This document shows positions 43,801 through 55,594 of a DNA stretch of 64,000 bases, piece after piece. Position 1 is the stretch's first letter. Each line of letters starts with the position of its first letter. The notes beneath the pieces were generated by a model. That model saw only the letters and a program-made list of their open reading frames with translations. It was not told the DNA's origin and did not search any database. The DNA is from Campylorhamphus procurvoides. Its lineage: Eukaryota > Chordata > Aves > Passeriformes > Dendrocolaptidae. The translations under genes were made by a program, and so were the position numbers. The DNA is taken from contig WBMV01004804.1 in assembly GCA_013396655.1 (NCBI GenBank), positions 622,956-686,955 of the forward strand, written 5' to 3'.

Positions 43801-45487
43801 TGATATTTCTCTTGCTGAAAGCAATGAGTTCATGATTTTTCAGTGTAGAGGTTTGAAGACACTGAAGTGCAGTGGTCCATTATGTATAGGCAGAGAGACC
43901 AAGTCATTCTAAGGAGTGCACTGATCTCAAAGGAGAGGAGAGAATAAAGGCAAGAGAAATAAAGTGGCAAAATGAACACATTTATGAACATAATTTTAAA
44001 AATGTAAAGTTAAAATAATGTTTTGTAAAAAATAATTTATTGCACACATTAAATATACTTCTGTCAGATTCAGAAGCAAAGGGAAGTCATATATAAGGAC
44101 TGAGCTTGTTTTTAATCTATGGGAGGAAGAGAATCAAGCCAAGAGGATAGAATCATGGTGAGAGGATGCCAGGTAATATTGTGAATGAACATAGAGGAGT
44201 AAAAAGGATAAGAATCATCTTGCAGTGGAAAATGAACATTTGGGTTGATAGGGGTTACTGTGTAGGATTGCTCAAAACCTCTTCACACTGTTCAAATTCA
44301 TGAGGGACTAAAATCACAACTGTTTTGAAGTTATCCTATGTTCTCAAGGGAGACCTAAAGTATTATTTCATTAAAACACAGGGCCGGTTTTTAGTTGCCT
44401 GCAACATCACCTGTTTGTCCATGTCTTTGATGAAACCTATTTTTATTTCTTATCATCCTCAGCACTTCTCTTAAACCAACAGTACTACTACTGGTGTTTT
44501 TAAATGTGAAATAGTCAGTGACAAATACAAAAACATGGAAAATCAGCGGGGAAAGATGTAGCATAACTCTGTGACTTTGTAAAGAAATTCATTAGGTAAA
44601 GTTAAAATAGATTTCTCTGAATATCACACCATTTATTCTAGGAAGATAAAAGCTGTTTAGAAAAATGGCACCAAGTGCATGATCTGCAACTGTAAGATCC
44701 CAGAGATCTGCAGAGCTCTCGGGTCCAGCCATATCCCAGCTCCACACTTTGGTACAACATGGGAATCCACCATCCTCCCCAGAGCAGAAAGCTGGTTGGA
44801 TGTGCAGGATTTGCAGATCTAAGGAGTTTTGCTGTCTCCTGAAAGACTAAAATCTTTTTATTTTATGTGCTGTGTCCAAAGGGCTTTGGACCATCTCAGA
44901 CTTTATTTCAAAATTGATTTTCTCCTGCTCTGCTTGCACAAGTTCCAACTTTAACACTGGAAATGTTAATAAACAAAGGCTGAGAGAGAAGACTCATGAT
45001 TATACCTCCCTGCTCAGTATTCGTAACACAGATCTTGATACTTCAGAAAATGGGAGCTTTTTTCCCTGTGCCTCTGGAAATTTTTTTGCTCCTGAATCTC
45101 AGTCTACTTACAGACTGGAAAAAGACCCAGCTGGGCAAGACAAGCAAATGTAGCACTGATGGTCACACAATTACAACAGATATTCACAATCATCACACAG
45201 GTTTCAGAGACTGAAAAGCTCCCCACTGCTAGAAATTGTCTACTGGAATATTTCTGTAAGTTTTGAAGCCTTTAACAACAGCAACAGTAACCCTAATAAA
45301 TTACTTATGAACTCAGACTTAGAATGTATGCAGCAGCTGTTTGAGAAGGTATAGTGAGCTCCTGCACAATTGATTTAATGGACTGCAGTTAAGGACTAAG
45401 GTATCAGATGCACGCAACCATATTCTCTGGATCTAGAAATCTATATTAATAAGTCTCAGAGAGCATTTTCAGATTTGTTATTTGCCG

Positions 45488-45525
45488 TTTGGTTTTTTGT
45501 TTGTTTGTTTGTTTGGGGTTTTTTT
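45488..45525. repeat. (TTTG)n low-complexity tract
   Basis: About four TTTG units flanked by T-runs and GGGG. It is a simple repeat, possibly length-variable. Confidence 0.8.
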
Positions 45526-47840
45526 GTGAAAAATTTCCTCCCATTATACATCTCATTGTATCTTGTGTCTTTGTATTTTGATGTTATTTATTCAAATTCT
45601 GTTCAGGGAGCATGAGCCAGACCTAGCAAACAAAAAGAGCAATGGAATATCTCTGTCCAGTGGAAGCAATCCTGAAAACCAAAAATACTTTCTCCAAATA
45701 CTTCCTATGAGTATAAAATGCAACCCTTAAAGGACATGTTTAGACTCATTGGGTGAGTAATTTATTGTATTAATTACATTTGTTTCCTTTGTCTGACACA
45801 TAGATTGGCTACCAGCTCTGTCTCTAAACTATTTTTGCAAAAGTAGTGTAGCGCCTTTACAAAAATACCTATCTTGAACATTATGATGAATTAAAATGTT
45901 GAAAGACCTAGCAAGTAATTCCTTCTCAGCCAATAAAAAAGCAGAAAAAAATTTAAGACATTTAATATAGAGGACAATTATATTTCAAAATTTATTCTAC
46001 AAAAGTATTAAGAGAATTCTGTAAAATATTGAACCAAATTACTTTCCCCACCCATACAATTAATATTTCTTTTTTCAGGTGGTGAGCAATCTACATTGCG
46101 GTTGACATATTACCCCTTATAAGTTCTTTAACCCACATCCCAAAAATAATTAAACTGAAATTACTCTATGCAATGCAATGTGAAATAAAGATAACAATTT
46201 AAGAATCTGAACATCAGTTTTAGCAAAGTCAAACTTTCAGCATTCATTAATAGCAGGTTTGAATCTGAAAGACCTAGAGAGTCTTCCTACTTTACAAGAT
46301 TAAAAAATACCCTTTGTTGGGTGCTTCCTTGATATGGGACTGCATTCATCAGCCTCACACAAAGACAAAGGGGGTTGAATATTGTGCTCCTGAAAAGCTT
46401 TCATCTCTTGCTTCACTGAACATGCCAGGCAGCTTGAACTCCTGACACCGGTGGGCGTGCACAGAATGCCATTCTGGCAGTCCAGTCTCCACAGATCCGC
46501 TGTGAAGGATGGCCTGGGCTCTCTAGGGGCACAACTCTGGGCACAACTCTTCTTTTCCTCTCAGTGTTGCAGGGTGTGAAAAGACAATGGCCTTCCAGGT
46601 TGCCTAAGAAACATTCCCTGTGAAGATGGGACTGTCCCATCGTTGCTTCAGGTCTGGGGTTCCTTGATCCAAAATGCTTCAGAAGCATCTGAGCTGACCC
46701 AGGGTGATGCACACAGGAGACACTACCCAGCTTTGCAGTCCCTGTACTGTTTAAATGACTTACAATCCTGTCAGCTCCTGTGCTAATAGTGCTGTTCCTC
46801 TGTAGGAACATTTAGGGAATACTGTAAATCCTTCAGCAACTTTATAGTCAAGGCAGTATAATACAGTTATTTTAAGCTTCAGCTCACAGTGCCATACAAT
46901 TACATCAGATTCTGCATTTTCATGAAGAAGAAATGGCAAGTTTCTTGCCCTTGCAGAATGCTTTAAGCTTTAAAATATGAAATTGATGCAATGTCATCTG
47001 CCTGAGGGCCTGAAACAAGAGCTCTAAAGAGACTGATGCTTGAGATATGTGAGATGCTTGAGAGCCTGGAAAGTGCTCTAGGGGGTGTGAACTCTGGTAT
47101 GCAACTTCATTTCATATTTATTCCTGAATTCATGGTCCCAGTGAAGTTAGTGACAACCACCCTTGCAAAGAGCAGTGAAAAGGCAGGAACAGATAATTGT
47201 GGTAAGCCCTGCCTACTCACTAAGTCACTGTACAAATTAATGAGATATTACAGGTTATCCTACTGCTCTTCCTTCCTCTCTTACAAAAAAAGAAGAGGCT
47301 TCTATTTTCCACTTGCACTGTTTAACTAGGACTGTGGCAGAAGGCTCCTGAGTATGGAGCCATGGAAGGCTTGTTGATAATACATATGGGCTCTGAATTA
47401 TCTTATTCTAGCCACCATGTGTTAGGAATGTCATTTAGTAAGAGGATGTAATGAAAAGTAATAACGAAAGTTCATGAATGTTGCATAGCTTGGTAAACTA
47501 TTATTTTTCTGTGTAAAGAGCCCTTGAAGTACACATGGGGATAAGGGAAAGCTGATTCTGTCAGGAAACTGTTGAACAATTATGCAGTTAAGGCTAGAAG
47601 CAGAAAAAAGCAGGGACTCTGCAGAAAACTAGAATTAATGAAACCCATTCTTCCCTCTGAGCCATAATATTATCAGCCTGCTTTACTCCTCATTTACAGA
47701 ATTGGCTTATCTCCATTTTTTAAACTCAATTATGTTGTATAACTGAAGGCATCATCTGGTGTTTCAGTACTTGTTGCTACTTTCATCTGTTAAACCATTT
47801 AAGTATTTTTGTAATTAATAAAGGTTTTTAAGTGGTTAGG

Positions 47841-47896
47841 TTTTTTGGTTTGGTTTGTTTTGTTTTTTTGTTTTTTTTAAGTGGGGTGTTTTTTTT
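47841..47896. repeat. T/G-rich low-complexity tract
   Basis: Runs of T broken by GG or single G over about 55 bases ('ttttttggtttggtttg', then longer T-runs). It is not telomeric (no regular TTAGGG) and has no recognisable element attached. Confidence 0.8.
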
Positions 47897-50430
47897 ATCT
47901 CTTCGGGCAAAGCTGTTGCAACTGCTCAGCTGCTAATCAGATAACAGTAGCTGGTTTGAACATTTGTGATCTGACAGTGACTCAAGGGACTAAAAATATG
48001 CATATTTCTGATTTACTACAAGAAACCATGACATTTAACTGACTGAGGTCTCTATCCCCCAGTGAACTCAATATAACCTTTGATAAACTATTTGCTTTCA
48101 GAATAAAGAAAACCTTAACAGGAATTTAAAAGAAAATAGAACTGAAGAAAGAAGTCATAGTAAAGCATCTGGAGTACAAATAGGATCAGAAATATATTTG
48201 TATGTGTATGCATTTCTACTTTTTTTTCATAGCCCTGTTTCTCTGGCTACATTTCTGAGGAAAAGAAGCTGAAAAATGAATATGTTCAGATTTTATTTTT
48301 TTTAAGTAATGAAGGAAATTGACAAACAATAAAAGCAGAAAGAATAGAAACAGCAGCTCAGGCTATAGCCAGATTTACTGCTGTGATTTTAGTTGGGTAA
48401 GAGGTTACTGTCGAAGTTCTGCTCACCACCTCCCCCTCAATGTTACTGCCTCTCCAAGATCTGCAGGCATCACTGAATGTGCAGATTTGTGTCCTCTGAC
48501 TCTGGGGAGTCGCTGAATGTGCAACGCTGCCAATTGCTCTGAAGTCAGTACTGCTGCAGGGGCAGTGGTATCCACCCAAGGATCTATGTGGTGGTAGAAA
48601 CCCCAATAACCCAACTCAGCTGCTGGGACAGCACTTCTGGCCAGCTAAATCAGTGTCAATGCAGCAACACCAGACTTTTACTGCTGTAACTAAGGGCAGA
48701 ATGTGGTGCGTAAAAGCTGCAAACAGAATGGGAGTGAAAGTGAATCAGTTTGGAGGAATAGGAAATGAAAAAGAAAAAGTTAAGAGAAAAAGAAAATGAA
48801 ATGAGAGAGAATCTGGCTCGGATGTATAAACCATCTGTAGTGTATATCAGTGGAGTAACAAAGACCTACGGCAATACAAGCTTTGAGGACACATGGGAAA
48901 AGGAGAGACTGCATATGCAGTGGTTTGCTTATAAGCAAGGACCTGTTCCAGAGGTTCCAAAGGTTCCAGACTTCCAGAGGAGTCTCCAGCAGTGACCTGC
49001 AGTGCATGGGTAGCTAGTGAATCTTCAGGTGCAACTCAGGTATAAAGGTTTTTCTGACTGTTAAATCTATAAACAACACCTTACTCTCCTTTTGCCAGAT
49101 CAATATTCCCACTCTAAGATGTAGAGTGATTCTGCAAAGCAATTTTGGCTTTTTCTCTGCCTGAGCATGGATCTCAGAGCTTTGTTGATAAACCATGAGA
49201 TCCCTCATTTCACTCAGCACAGAGGAGTGTGAATGGAGGTACTGGATTGAGACACTGAGAGATCACTTTAATAGGAAGTCTTAGAGTTGAGATGTTCCCA
49301 GAGATACCAGTTTTACTGGGGAAAACAACTGGTGACTGTTCTCTCAAAAGCCAGTTGAAATGTGGGAGGGTGCTTAGCATTGAGCCAGTCCTCAGTACTG
49401 TAATCCCATAAATCCAAAGAAGTTAATGGAATAAAGAACATTTTTCTTAATTACTTGGGAGCCCCCTGTGGATGTAGATTTGGCAGTAACATCTGAGCAT
49501 CTTCCAGAAATCTCAGAAAAATGTCTTTTTGTGGAAAAACGAGGCACGTATTTCTCATGTAGTCCTTTTACGCGTATTTTTCTTCAAAAAGCTTAGGGTG
49601 TTTTTGTCCTTTTCTGCAGGCTTGTGGATTAGTTTTGAATGTCTTACATAAAGGCTCTGTGTCTGAGTCTTCCTTATTACTGTGCCCTCAATGCATACCT
49701 GCTTTTATCTCCTCCAGGCAGTATTGGCATCCCATAGCCAGTGAAAACATCTGACTTTGTGGGATGGCTTTTACACCAAGAAGGAAGGTGTCTTGTGCCA
49801 GGCCAATTCCTTTTGACTGGAGCTACTCATTGTGATTTATTAAGGAATCAGTACTTTTCAAATTGGCTTCCACAGTTATGAGCCCTTCCAGCACAATAAC
49901 AGCTTTGAGCTATCATTTGGACAGGGCCTGTGACTCAGACAGGAGTGTATCTTTACTAATTTGCAGTTTCTTCTGTATATAAAAAAGCTCCACAGTAGGG
50001 ACTGTTACTGCCTTTGAGAGAGGACTTCTGAGAAATGACTAGTCATTGTCATTCCACGACTTTCACACAGAATCTCAGTAAAAAATTTGTTCTCACCTCT
50101 ATAAAATAAAGGTAACATGAGAAAACTTTGTACTTCATCCAGGGAACCTTGTGAACCCCCTTGTTGAACCCCTTAGTCTGATACTGAACCCATCCTGCAC
50201 CGGGATGATGTCTCTACTAAGCTACTTCTAGTGTTGCATGAATGAACTAGCCCATACTTTACTGAAAATGTGGCATACAAGAATAGAAGAACATCTTTGC
50301 TGGGTTCAGCTGCTGGGACCATCCAGACCTAATGCTGTATCTCCAGCACAGGAGAGCCCATGAAAGAAGAGTACCTGAGCCTGGCCACTTTCTGCAACAC
50401 ATTCCTTCAGTATTCACAACTGTTGGATCG

Positions 50431-50435
50431 GGGAT
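50431..50435. repeat. Target-site duplication, left copy
   Basis: GGGAT immediately before the TG terminus of the solo LTR. It is identical to the five bases right after the CA terminus at 51015-51019. Confidence 0.88.
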
Positions 50436-51014
50436 TGTCCTGATTTCAGTTGGAATAGAGTTAATTTATTATCAGTGACTGGTACAGTGCTACAGTTTGG
50501 ATTCAAAATGAGAATAATGTTGATAACACAATAATGTTTTGGTTTTTGCTAAGTCTTGTTTATCCTAAGTCAACAATTTTTGTCTCATACCTGCTGGTGA
50601 GGAGCTATGGAAAAGAAAAAAACTGGGAGCGAACATAGCTGAGATAGGTGACCCAAGCTGGCCAAAGGGATATTCCACACCATAGAATGTCATGCCCAGT
50701 ATATAAACTGGGGGGGTTACCGAGAAGGAGAGCCAATCTGGGTTTGAGAATGGGGTCTGGAATTGGCTGATGAATGGTGAAAAGTTGTATTATGCATCAC
50801 TTGTTTGGTTTTTTTAGTTCCCTTTTTATTATCATTATTATTTGCTGCTGTTAATTACTATATTTTATTTTGCTTTCAATTCTTCAACTGTTCCTATCTC
50901 AACCTACAATTTTTACTTTTGATTCTCCTCCCCATTCTACCAGGGTGAGGGGAGAGGGGGTGTTGAGGGAGCAGATGCGTGGGGCTTAGTTGCAGCTGAG
51001 CTTGAGCTGCAACA
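50436..51014 (+). mobile_element. Complete solo LTR of an avian ERVL-type retrovirus
   Basis: A 579-bp LTR that begins TGTCCTGATTTCAG and ends GAGCTGCAACA, giving the standard TG...CA termini. Features in order: the U3 opening with 'tggaatagagttaattt', a middle segment with 'gttgataacacaataatgtt', the 'ctggccaaagggatattcc' segment, a TATA box within 'cagtatataaactg' near 50700, and a T-rich R/U5 with 'ctgttcctatctcaacc' near 50889. It is flanked by identical GGGAT pentamers. A 5-bp duplication fits ERVL-class integration (4 bp is usual for class I, 6 bp for class II). No gag, pol or env lies next to it and there is no second LTR, so it is the product of LTR-LTR recombination. It could in principle supply a promoter or poly(A) signal to flanking DNA, but nothing here shows that it does. 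The family assignment is from memory. Confidence 0.92.
50700..50707 (+). promoter_or_regulatory. TATA box of the solo LTR
   Basis: TATATAAA follows the conserved segment 'gtcatgcccag' and precedes a run of G. This is the expected place for the U3 core promoter of this LTR family. Whether the copy is still active cannot be judged from sequence. Confidence 0.6.
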
Positions 51015-51019
51015 GGGAT
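51015..51019. repeat. Target-site duplication, right copy
   Basis: GGGAT directly after the CA end of the LTR, matching 50431-50435 exactly. Confidence 0.88.
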
Positions 51020-51699
51020 GTTGGAAGTATGCCCCTTTAGTGTCTGCAGATGGAGCTGAAAACAGTTTGCCTGTACCTTTTTTAAGCTTGTTAAAAGGGC
51101 AGCAAGTTCCAGAAGTTCAGACCTTGCAGAGCAGTACATTTTTCATCTCTTTTAACTCCATCTCCTACTACTTTCATTTAGCGTCCCTCAGCCCTCACAT
51201 CGCAACACTTGGTGAGCAGCAGTTTCCAACCAGTTTATAGCAACTTCGTGAACCTCACTTACATCCCACTCGACCTTCTCTCCATGCCAAACAGTCACAG
51301 TCTTTTTGGCCTTTCCATGCAAGCCAATGGCTCCCTCCTTTGAAAATTTTGTTGCTGTGTCTCATGTCTCTCTGCTCACATTGAGGTGCATGGGAGCAGA
51401 TCTGCCAGCACACAGAGCACAAGCTGTGGTTGTGCTGTGATCCTCTGTGGTGGTGCCAAGGTGACATCTGTTTTAGTCAGAACCCTTTCTGATGGTGACC
51501 TGATGGTGTTTTGTTTCTTTTCCAGCTGCTGCTGTATGCTGAGCCAACAATTTCAGTGACCTGCAGTGATGGTTGCAGGAGCCCTTTCCTGAGTGCTCCC
51601 ACTGCCTGTTTTGAGTTCAATACCCTTAACTATGAAGTAGATATACTACATATACTTTTATCTGCACTGAAGCATATCTGCCACCTTTTAGACTCCTCT
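51020..51699. other. Non-coding sequence between solo LTR and CR1-like fossil
   Basis: No supported gene. Short open frames of 66-70 codons occur on both strands without recognisable content. It may include undetected decayed parts of the same CR1-like element, whose downstream ORF2 region would lie here on the minus strand. Confidence 0.55.
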
Positions 51700-52130
51700 C
51701 ATCAGTGCCTTGTCTGACTGCTAATCTGTATAAACTTGGGGATTGTGCTATCTGCTGCCTTCTCTAGGTTATGGCTGAGGATGTTGAATAAAACCTGGTT
51801 GAATAAAGCCTGGTTCATATCCAGTTCCTGAGAGACACTACTGTTGACCTTCTCCACCCCAAAAAGTGACAGTTTTACTGTTCCTTCAGCTTCTTATCCT
51901 GTAATTGTATTTCAAACCATAAAAGAACCTTTCCTCTAATCCCATGGAAATCTAATTTTTTAACAGCTTTTCATGATGAGTCTTGTAAAAGGCTTTTTGA
52001 AAATCCAAGAATATTATGACCGCTTGCAATCTTTCTTATAATTCAGAAAATCTTCCTTGTTCATGTAAGTCATTGACACAAAGCATTGCCACATGAGAAC
52101 TAAGCACACTTATTCTTCGGTTTCAGAACT
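51700..52130 (-). pseudogene. Fossil CR1-like reverse transcriptase (ORF2 fragment)
   Basis: Translating the minus strand gives a degenerate but recognisable CR1/L3-like reverse-transcriptase core. From 52020 downwards one frame reads VIIFLDFQKAFYK (motif A, LDFQKAF) followed by HHEKLL. It then passes an in-frame TAG to MGLEERFFYGL, matching the family's 'MGLxERIL' segment. A second in-frame stop and a frameshift near 51850-51880 follow. The next frame reads VNSSVSQ, then QALFNQVLFNIL, matching motif B (VTSGVPQGS..GPVLFNI), and then KFIQISS where motif C would have the FADD aspartates, which are lost. Upstream of motif A, a C-x-x-x-L segment near 52075 matches the 'CLTNL' region weakly. The stops, frameshift and missing aspartates make it non-functional. 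It is clearly older than the CR1 3' end at 52950. Boundaries are approximate. Confidence 0.85.
51783..51812. repeat. 15-bp tandem duplication inside the fossil reverse transcriptase
   Basis: GTTGAATAAAACCTG is followed directly by GTTGAATAAAGCCTG, differing at one base. On the minus strand this duplicates five codons in frame (QALFN then QVLFN) at the LFN part of motif B. Confidence 0.85.
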
Positions 52131-52949
52131 AGAAAAACCTTTAACTCGTATGCTTTTATTTCTCAATTGCATTGTGCAAGGCATAGCCCAAGTTCTCCTC
52201 CGGTGTGATGCACCTGCTAGCAGGAGGAAAGTGAGAGAGCCTGATTTGTATATTGGCAGTTAAGAGTATTTTCTAAACTAGAAGCTGAAGGAAGTATATT
52301 CTTTTTTTAAATAGAGAATATGAATGAATGTGTGAGTTTTAAAAGCTAGTCATCTGAAGACTACTCAAAAGAGAAGCCTGGAGATTCACCCTGATCAAAA
52401 TAGAAATTAACAATGATTGCTAGATCAAATTAAATATTTGGAGATCCAATATTATTATTTCATTAGATTTTTACATACTTCCATGCCATTTTACATAGTT
52501 AACTTAATTTTGAAGTTAAACATTAATTTAAAAAGTGGCACATGTCATTATGACATATTAAACCAAACTTTTTTGAATTTCAGGGATTTTTCTCTATTTG
52601 TTGATTTAAACTTACTGGCCCAATTCTGGTGTGAATTTACAAATATTTCCTGTTGATCCAAAAGTGTCTTATCAGCAAATATTTTTTTGTGTGAAAAATT
52701 CCAGCAAACTTTATATACACATCTCCCCATTTGTAATTGCAAGCAAAATGCTATATATTATAGTATTGTGTTTTCTATAACTAGACTGAATACCAAAGTA
52801 CAATGTTGTAATGAATGCACAGAGAAATCTAGTTTGAAATTAGCTCACACTTCTTCCTCTCCAAACTGTATAAAGTCAGACTTTCAAACTGCTTTTCTCA
52901 CATACTTACTGATGTTGTTTCCATAGTATGAAACTGAACTAACTTGGTC
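52131..52949. other. Non-coding unique sequence
   Basis: AT-rich, with 60-80-codon frames on both strands and no recognisable content. It may contain further decayed 5' portions of the reverse-transcriptase fossil, but I could not follow the homology. Confidence 0.55.
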
Positions 52950-53364
52950 ATTTGATGCTCAGGGGGCTGGAACAGATTTTCTATGAAGACAGGCTGAGAA
53001 TTTTGGTTGTTCAGCCTGGAGAGGAGAAGGCTCCAAGGAGACCTTAGAGCTCCTTGCAGTACCTAAAGGAGACCCATAAGAGAGCTGGAGAGTGACTTTT
53101 TACACAGGCAGGCAGCGATAGAACAAGAAGAAATGGCTTAAAACTGAAGGACAGTAGGTTTAGATTAGAGATTAGGAAGAAATTCTTTACTATGAGGGTG
53201 ATGAGGCATTGACACAGGTTGCCCAGAAAAGTTCCATCCTTGGAAGTGTTCAAGTGTTCAAGCAACCTGTTCTAGTGGAAAGTATCGCTGTCCATGGAAG
53301 GGAGGTTAGAACTGGATGATCTTTAAGGTCCCTTCCAATCCAAACCATTCTATCACTGTATGAA
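52950..53364 (+). mobile_element. CR1 LINE, 5'-truncated 3' end
   Basis: The 3' terminal ~415 bp of a CR1 element on the plus strand. It starts near 'cagggggctggaac' and includes the conserved 'ctatgaagacaggctgagaa', then 'gttcagcctggagaggagaa'. It continues to 'ttagattagagattaggaag', 'ttgcccag' and 'gatgatctttaaggtccctt', and ends 'ccattctatcactgtatga', a degenerate CR1 8-mer tail. Relative to the remembered consensus, about 9-12 nt after 'cagaaaag' and about 20-25 nt around 53250 ('gttcaagtgttcaagcaacc') are missing. The 73-codon minus-strand frame at 53044-53265 is its antisense shadow and resembles the plus-strand frame over the CR1 at 4911-5189. No coding capacity remains. Confidence 0.94.
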
Positions 53365-55569
53365 TTTGCAGTAATTAATTTTTAGATGCCAGTCCCCCTA
53401 AAAGCAGAGTTGTTTTGTGCCTTATCTGGAGTGTCACCTCTGAATATGCTTCACATTACATGCATCTTTTTATAATTTTTACTTATAACATCCTAAGTGT
53501 CCAAGTTACAAAAGGTTATTGTCAATATTCAAGTCAAAAAGTGATTCAGAAAGAGAGACTTGCACAGGGTGTAAGCCTGGTATGAAATCACAATCAACTA
53601 TGTATGAATCACTCTTTCAGAAGACAATTGCAGGTACTTAGTGATCTAAACACATAACTCAGGGAAATTTATGTGCCAGTGCTCTACTATCTGGAATTTA
53701 ATCGTGCATATGCATCATTAATGTGGTACTTAGCAAACCTAGGGAATACTATTTATCAGGCAGAATTTATCTCAGTTTAATTTTTTTCCTGTTGCCTTGT
53801 ACCACAATTCAAAATGAATAATCATCTAACTTCTACTTAAAAAAATACATTTAAAAACCTCTTGTTTAGCTGAGAGAATTTTGGAGATATGTTCAACAGC
53901 ATAAATATTAACAAGCCTAGCTTTCATCAAGAACAATAAGACTAAGGAAAGTTGGGACAAGAAGTTAAGGGTATCAAAACATGTAAGCATGGAAAAAAGA
54001 CAATCAGCATGGCAAAACTGAAAAACACTTGCAAGAACCTGCTACTGACTATAATTATTGGTAGGATTTGAAAATGCTACAAACTGCAATAGGGGTGTCC
54101 CCACCACAAACTTCTTTGCAATACTATGTAAACTTGGAAATTTCCTAAAAACTGATTGTGTATTACAGAGCCCAAAGGTTACAAAATATGTGATGCTATT
54201 GTTTTTTTTGAGTTTTTATTTTTTTAACAAAAGCTCTGGAAGAGGGGAGATATTGAGCATTCAGGCTAACCAGATTCTGTAGTCTCAATGATTTATATAG
54301 GGGTATAAGAAAGTACAATTTATAGTATCCTGTAAAGGACCTCGAAATTTTTACTATACTACTATATTGATCTTTAAATGTTTTATGTCTTTAGAATTCC
54401 AGTTCTTGGATATAAAAAAGAAATAATAATAAAAAATTCTATCAGGTCAAGATTCAGCAGGTAACTATGTTAAAATTTATTTGCTCTGTGTGTTGTAACA
54501 AAGCCATGATTAATATTGCATTAACCTGTCACAGTTGCATTCAAAGACAGTTATGCCCAATGGTGATGCTAAACCTTTAGCACCTGGAGTTAGGAATTGA
54601 TTTTTGTAATTGGGCTATTTCTTTCAATTTATCTTACCGCACGAAGAACATGGAGGTATCCAGTGTTCCAAACTCGCAGAACATCATATTACTGATTGAC
54701 AAGATATTAATAGAAAAATTGCTACCATGAAACTAATAGAAAGCATATCATGTACTCTTGCAATTATTCCTTTTTTTCTTCAGTGCTTTGGTCATTGCAG
54801 CAGATATGCAGAGTTAGGTAAACACAGCATTGCTGGAAAGTAGGGTATATACAAGAAATTGTATGTACCATGTTAGCTGAGGCAAAGTGACCCACAAGCT
54901 CCCAACAGAATAAATCCTTTTGGGTGGAGTTCTGTGTACCGACTTTCCTTTTCTTACCGAGGCGGCTCTGATTTTGTATTAATTAACTTGGTTCTTTGTA
55001 GTGATAGAGAGGGCCTGAACATTCAGTACATGTTTCTTTCCATAGATCATCTTCTACCCAAACAAATGACAGTTTGCGAGTCTGACAGATGTTCATGGAG
55101 GACCGAGATAAGTGCAGTGTACTTAAATATCGATTTGGGATGGTGATGATGTGGCTCCCTCTACTGCAGTATCCGAGATGGTGTTGCTGGTTCCTGCCTG
55201 GATTCCCTGGCTTGGCTTTGAGAAAAAAAAAAGCAGCAGTACTTTTAAACAAAACCAACCAGCCCCAAAGATTGCACTAATAAATTTGGCTAAGAAATGG
55301 CTTTACGATTCTCTGCAGTAAGTCATGAAGATATATCTCGTTTCAAATAGTAGAGCTGGCAGAAAGATAAGACACTCTACGTGTGCAATATTCAGGTGCA
55401 TCTCGAGCCTTGTAGCTCCTTTTCAGAGAGGAAGGTGCCTTAAGGCGATTGGGTGTTTCTCCAGAAGGGCTCTGTCTCCAAAGGTTCCTTTTCCTCCTTC
55501 TTCCATTGATTACTCTATTTTCAACTGCTTTTCTTTTTCTTTCCCATGACCTGATTCTTGTTATCTGTC

Positions 55570-55594
55570 TTTTTGGGGTTTTTTGGTTTTTTTC
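55570..55594. repeat. T-rich tract with GGGG and GG interruptions
   Basis: T-runs of 5, 6 and 7 separated by GGGG and GG. It is low-complexity only. Confidence 0.7.

Larger units (their letters stand above)
38768..50430. other. Non-coding unique sequence
   Basis: About 11.7 kb with no supported gene. The frames at 40677-41119 (up to 146 codons) and 46413-46811 minus (132 codons) lie in moderately GC-rich patches. They have overlapping alternatives in other frames and no recognisable domain. Low-complexity items are a 28-bp tandem duplication at 40832-40887, a TTTG tract at 45488-45525, a T/G-rich tract at 47841-47896 and a small 'ggttcca' repeat near 48950-48970. Confidence 0.65.

Noticed and set aside
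46413..46811. 132-codon minus-strand frame in a GC-richer patch
   Set aside because: No homology recognised and no convincing splice sites. The patch could be a decayed repeat, but I found no family landmark.
47841..47896. Possible interstitial telomeric repeat
   Set aside because: The tract is T-rich with GG interruptions but lacks regular TTAGGG units.
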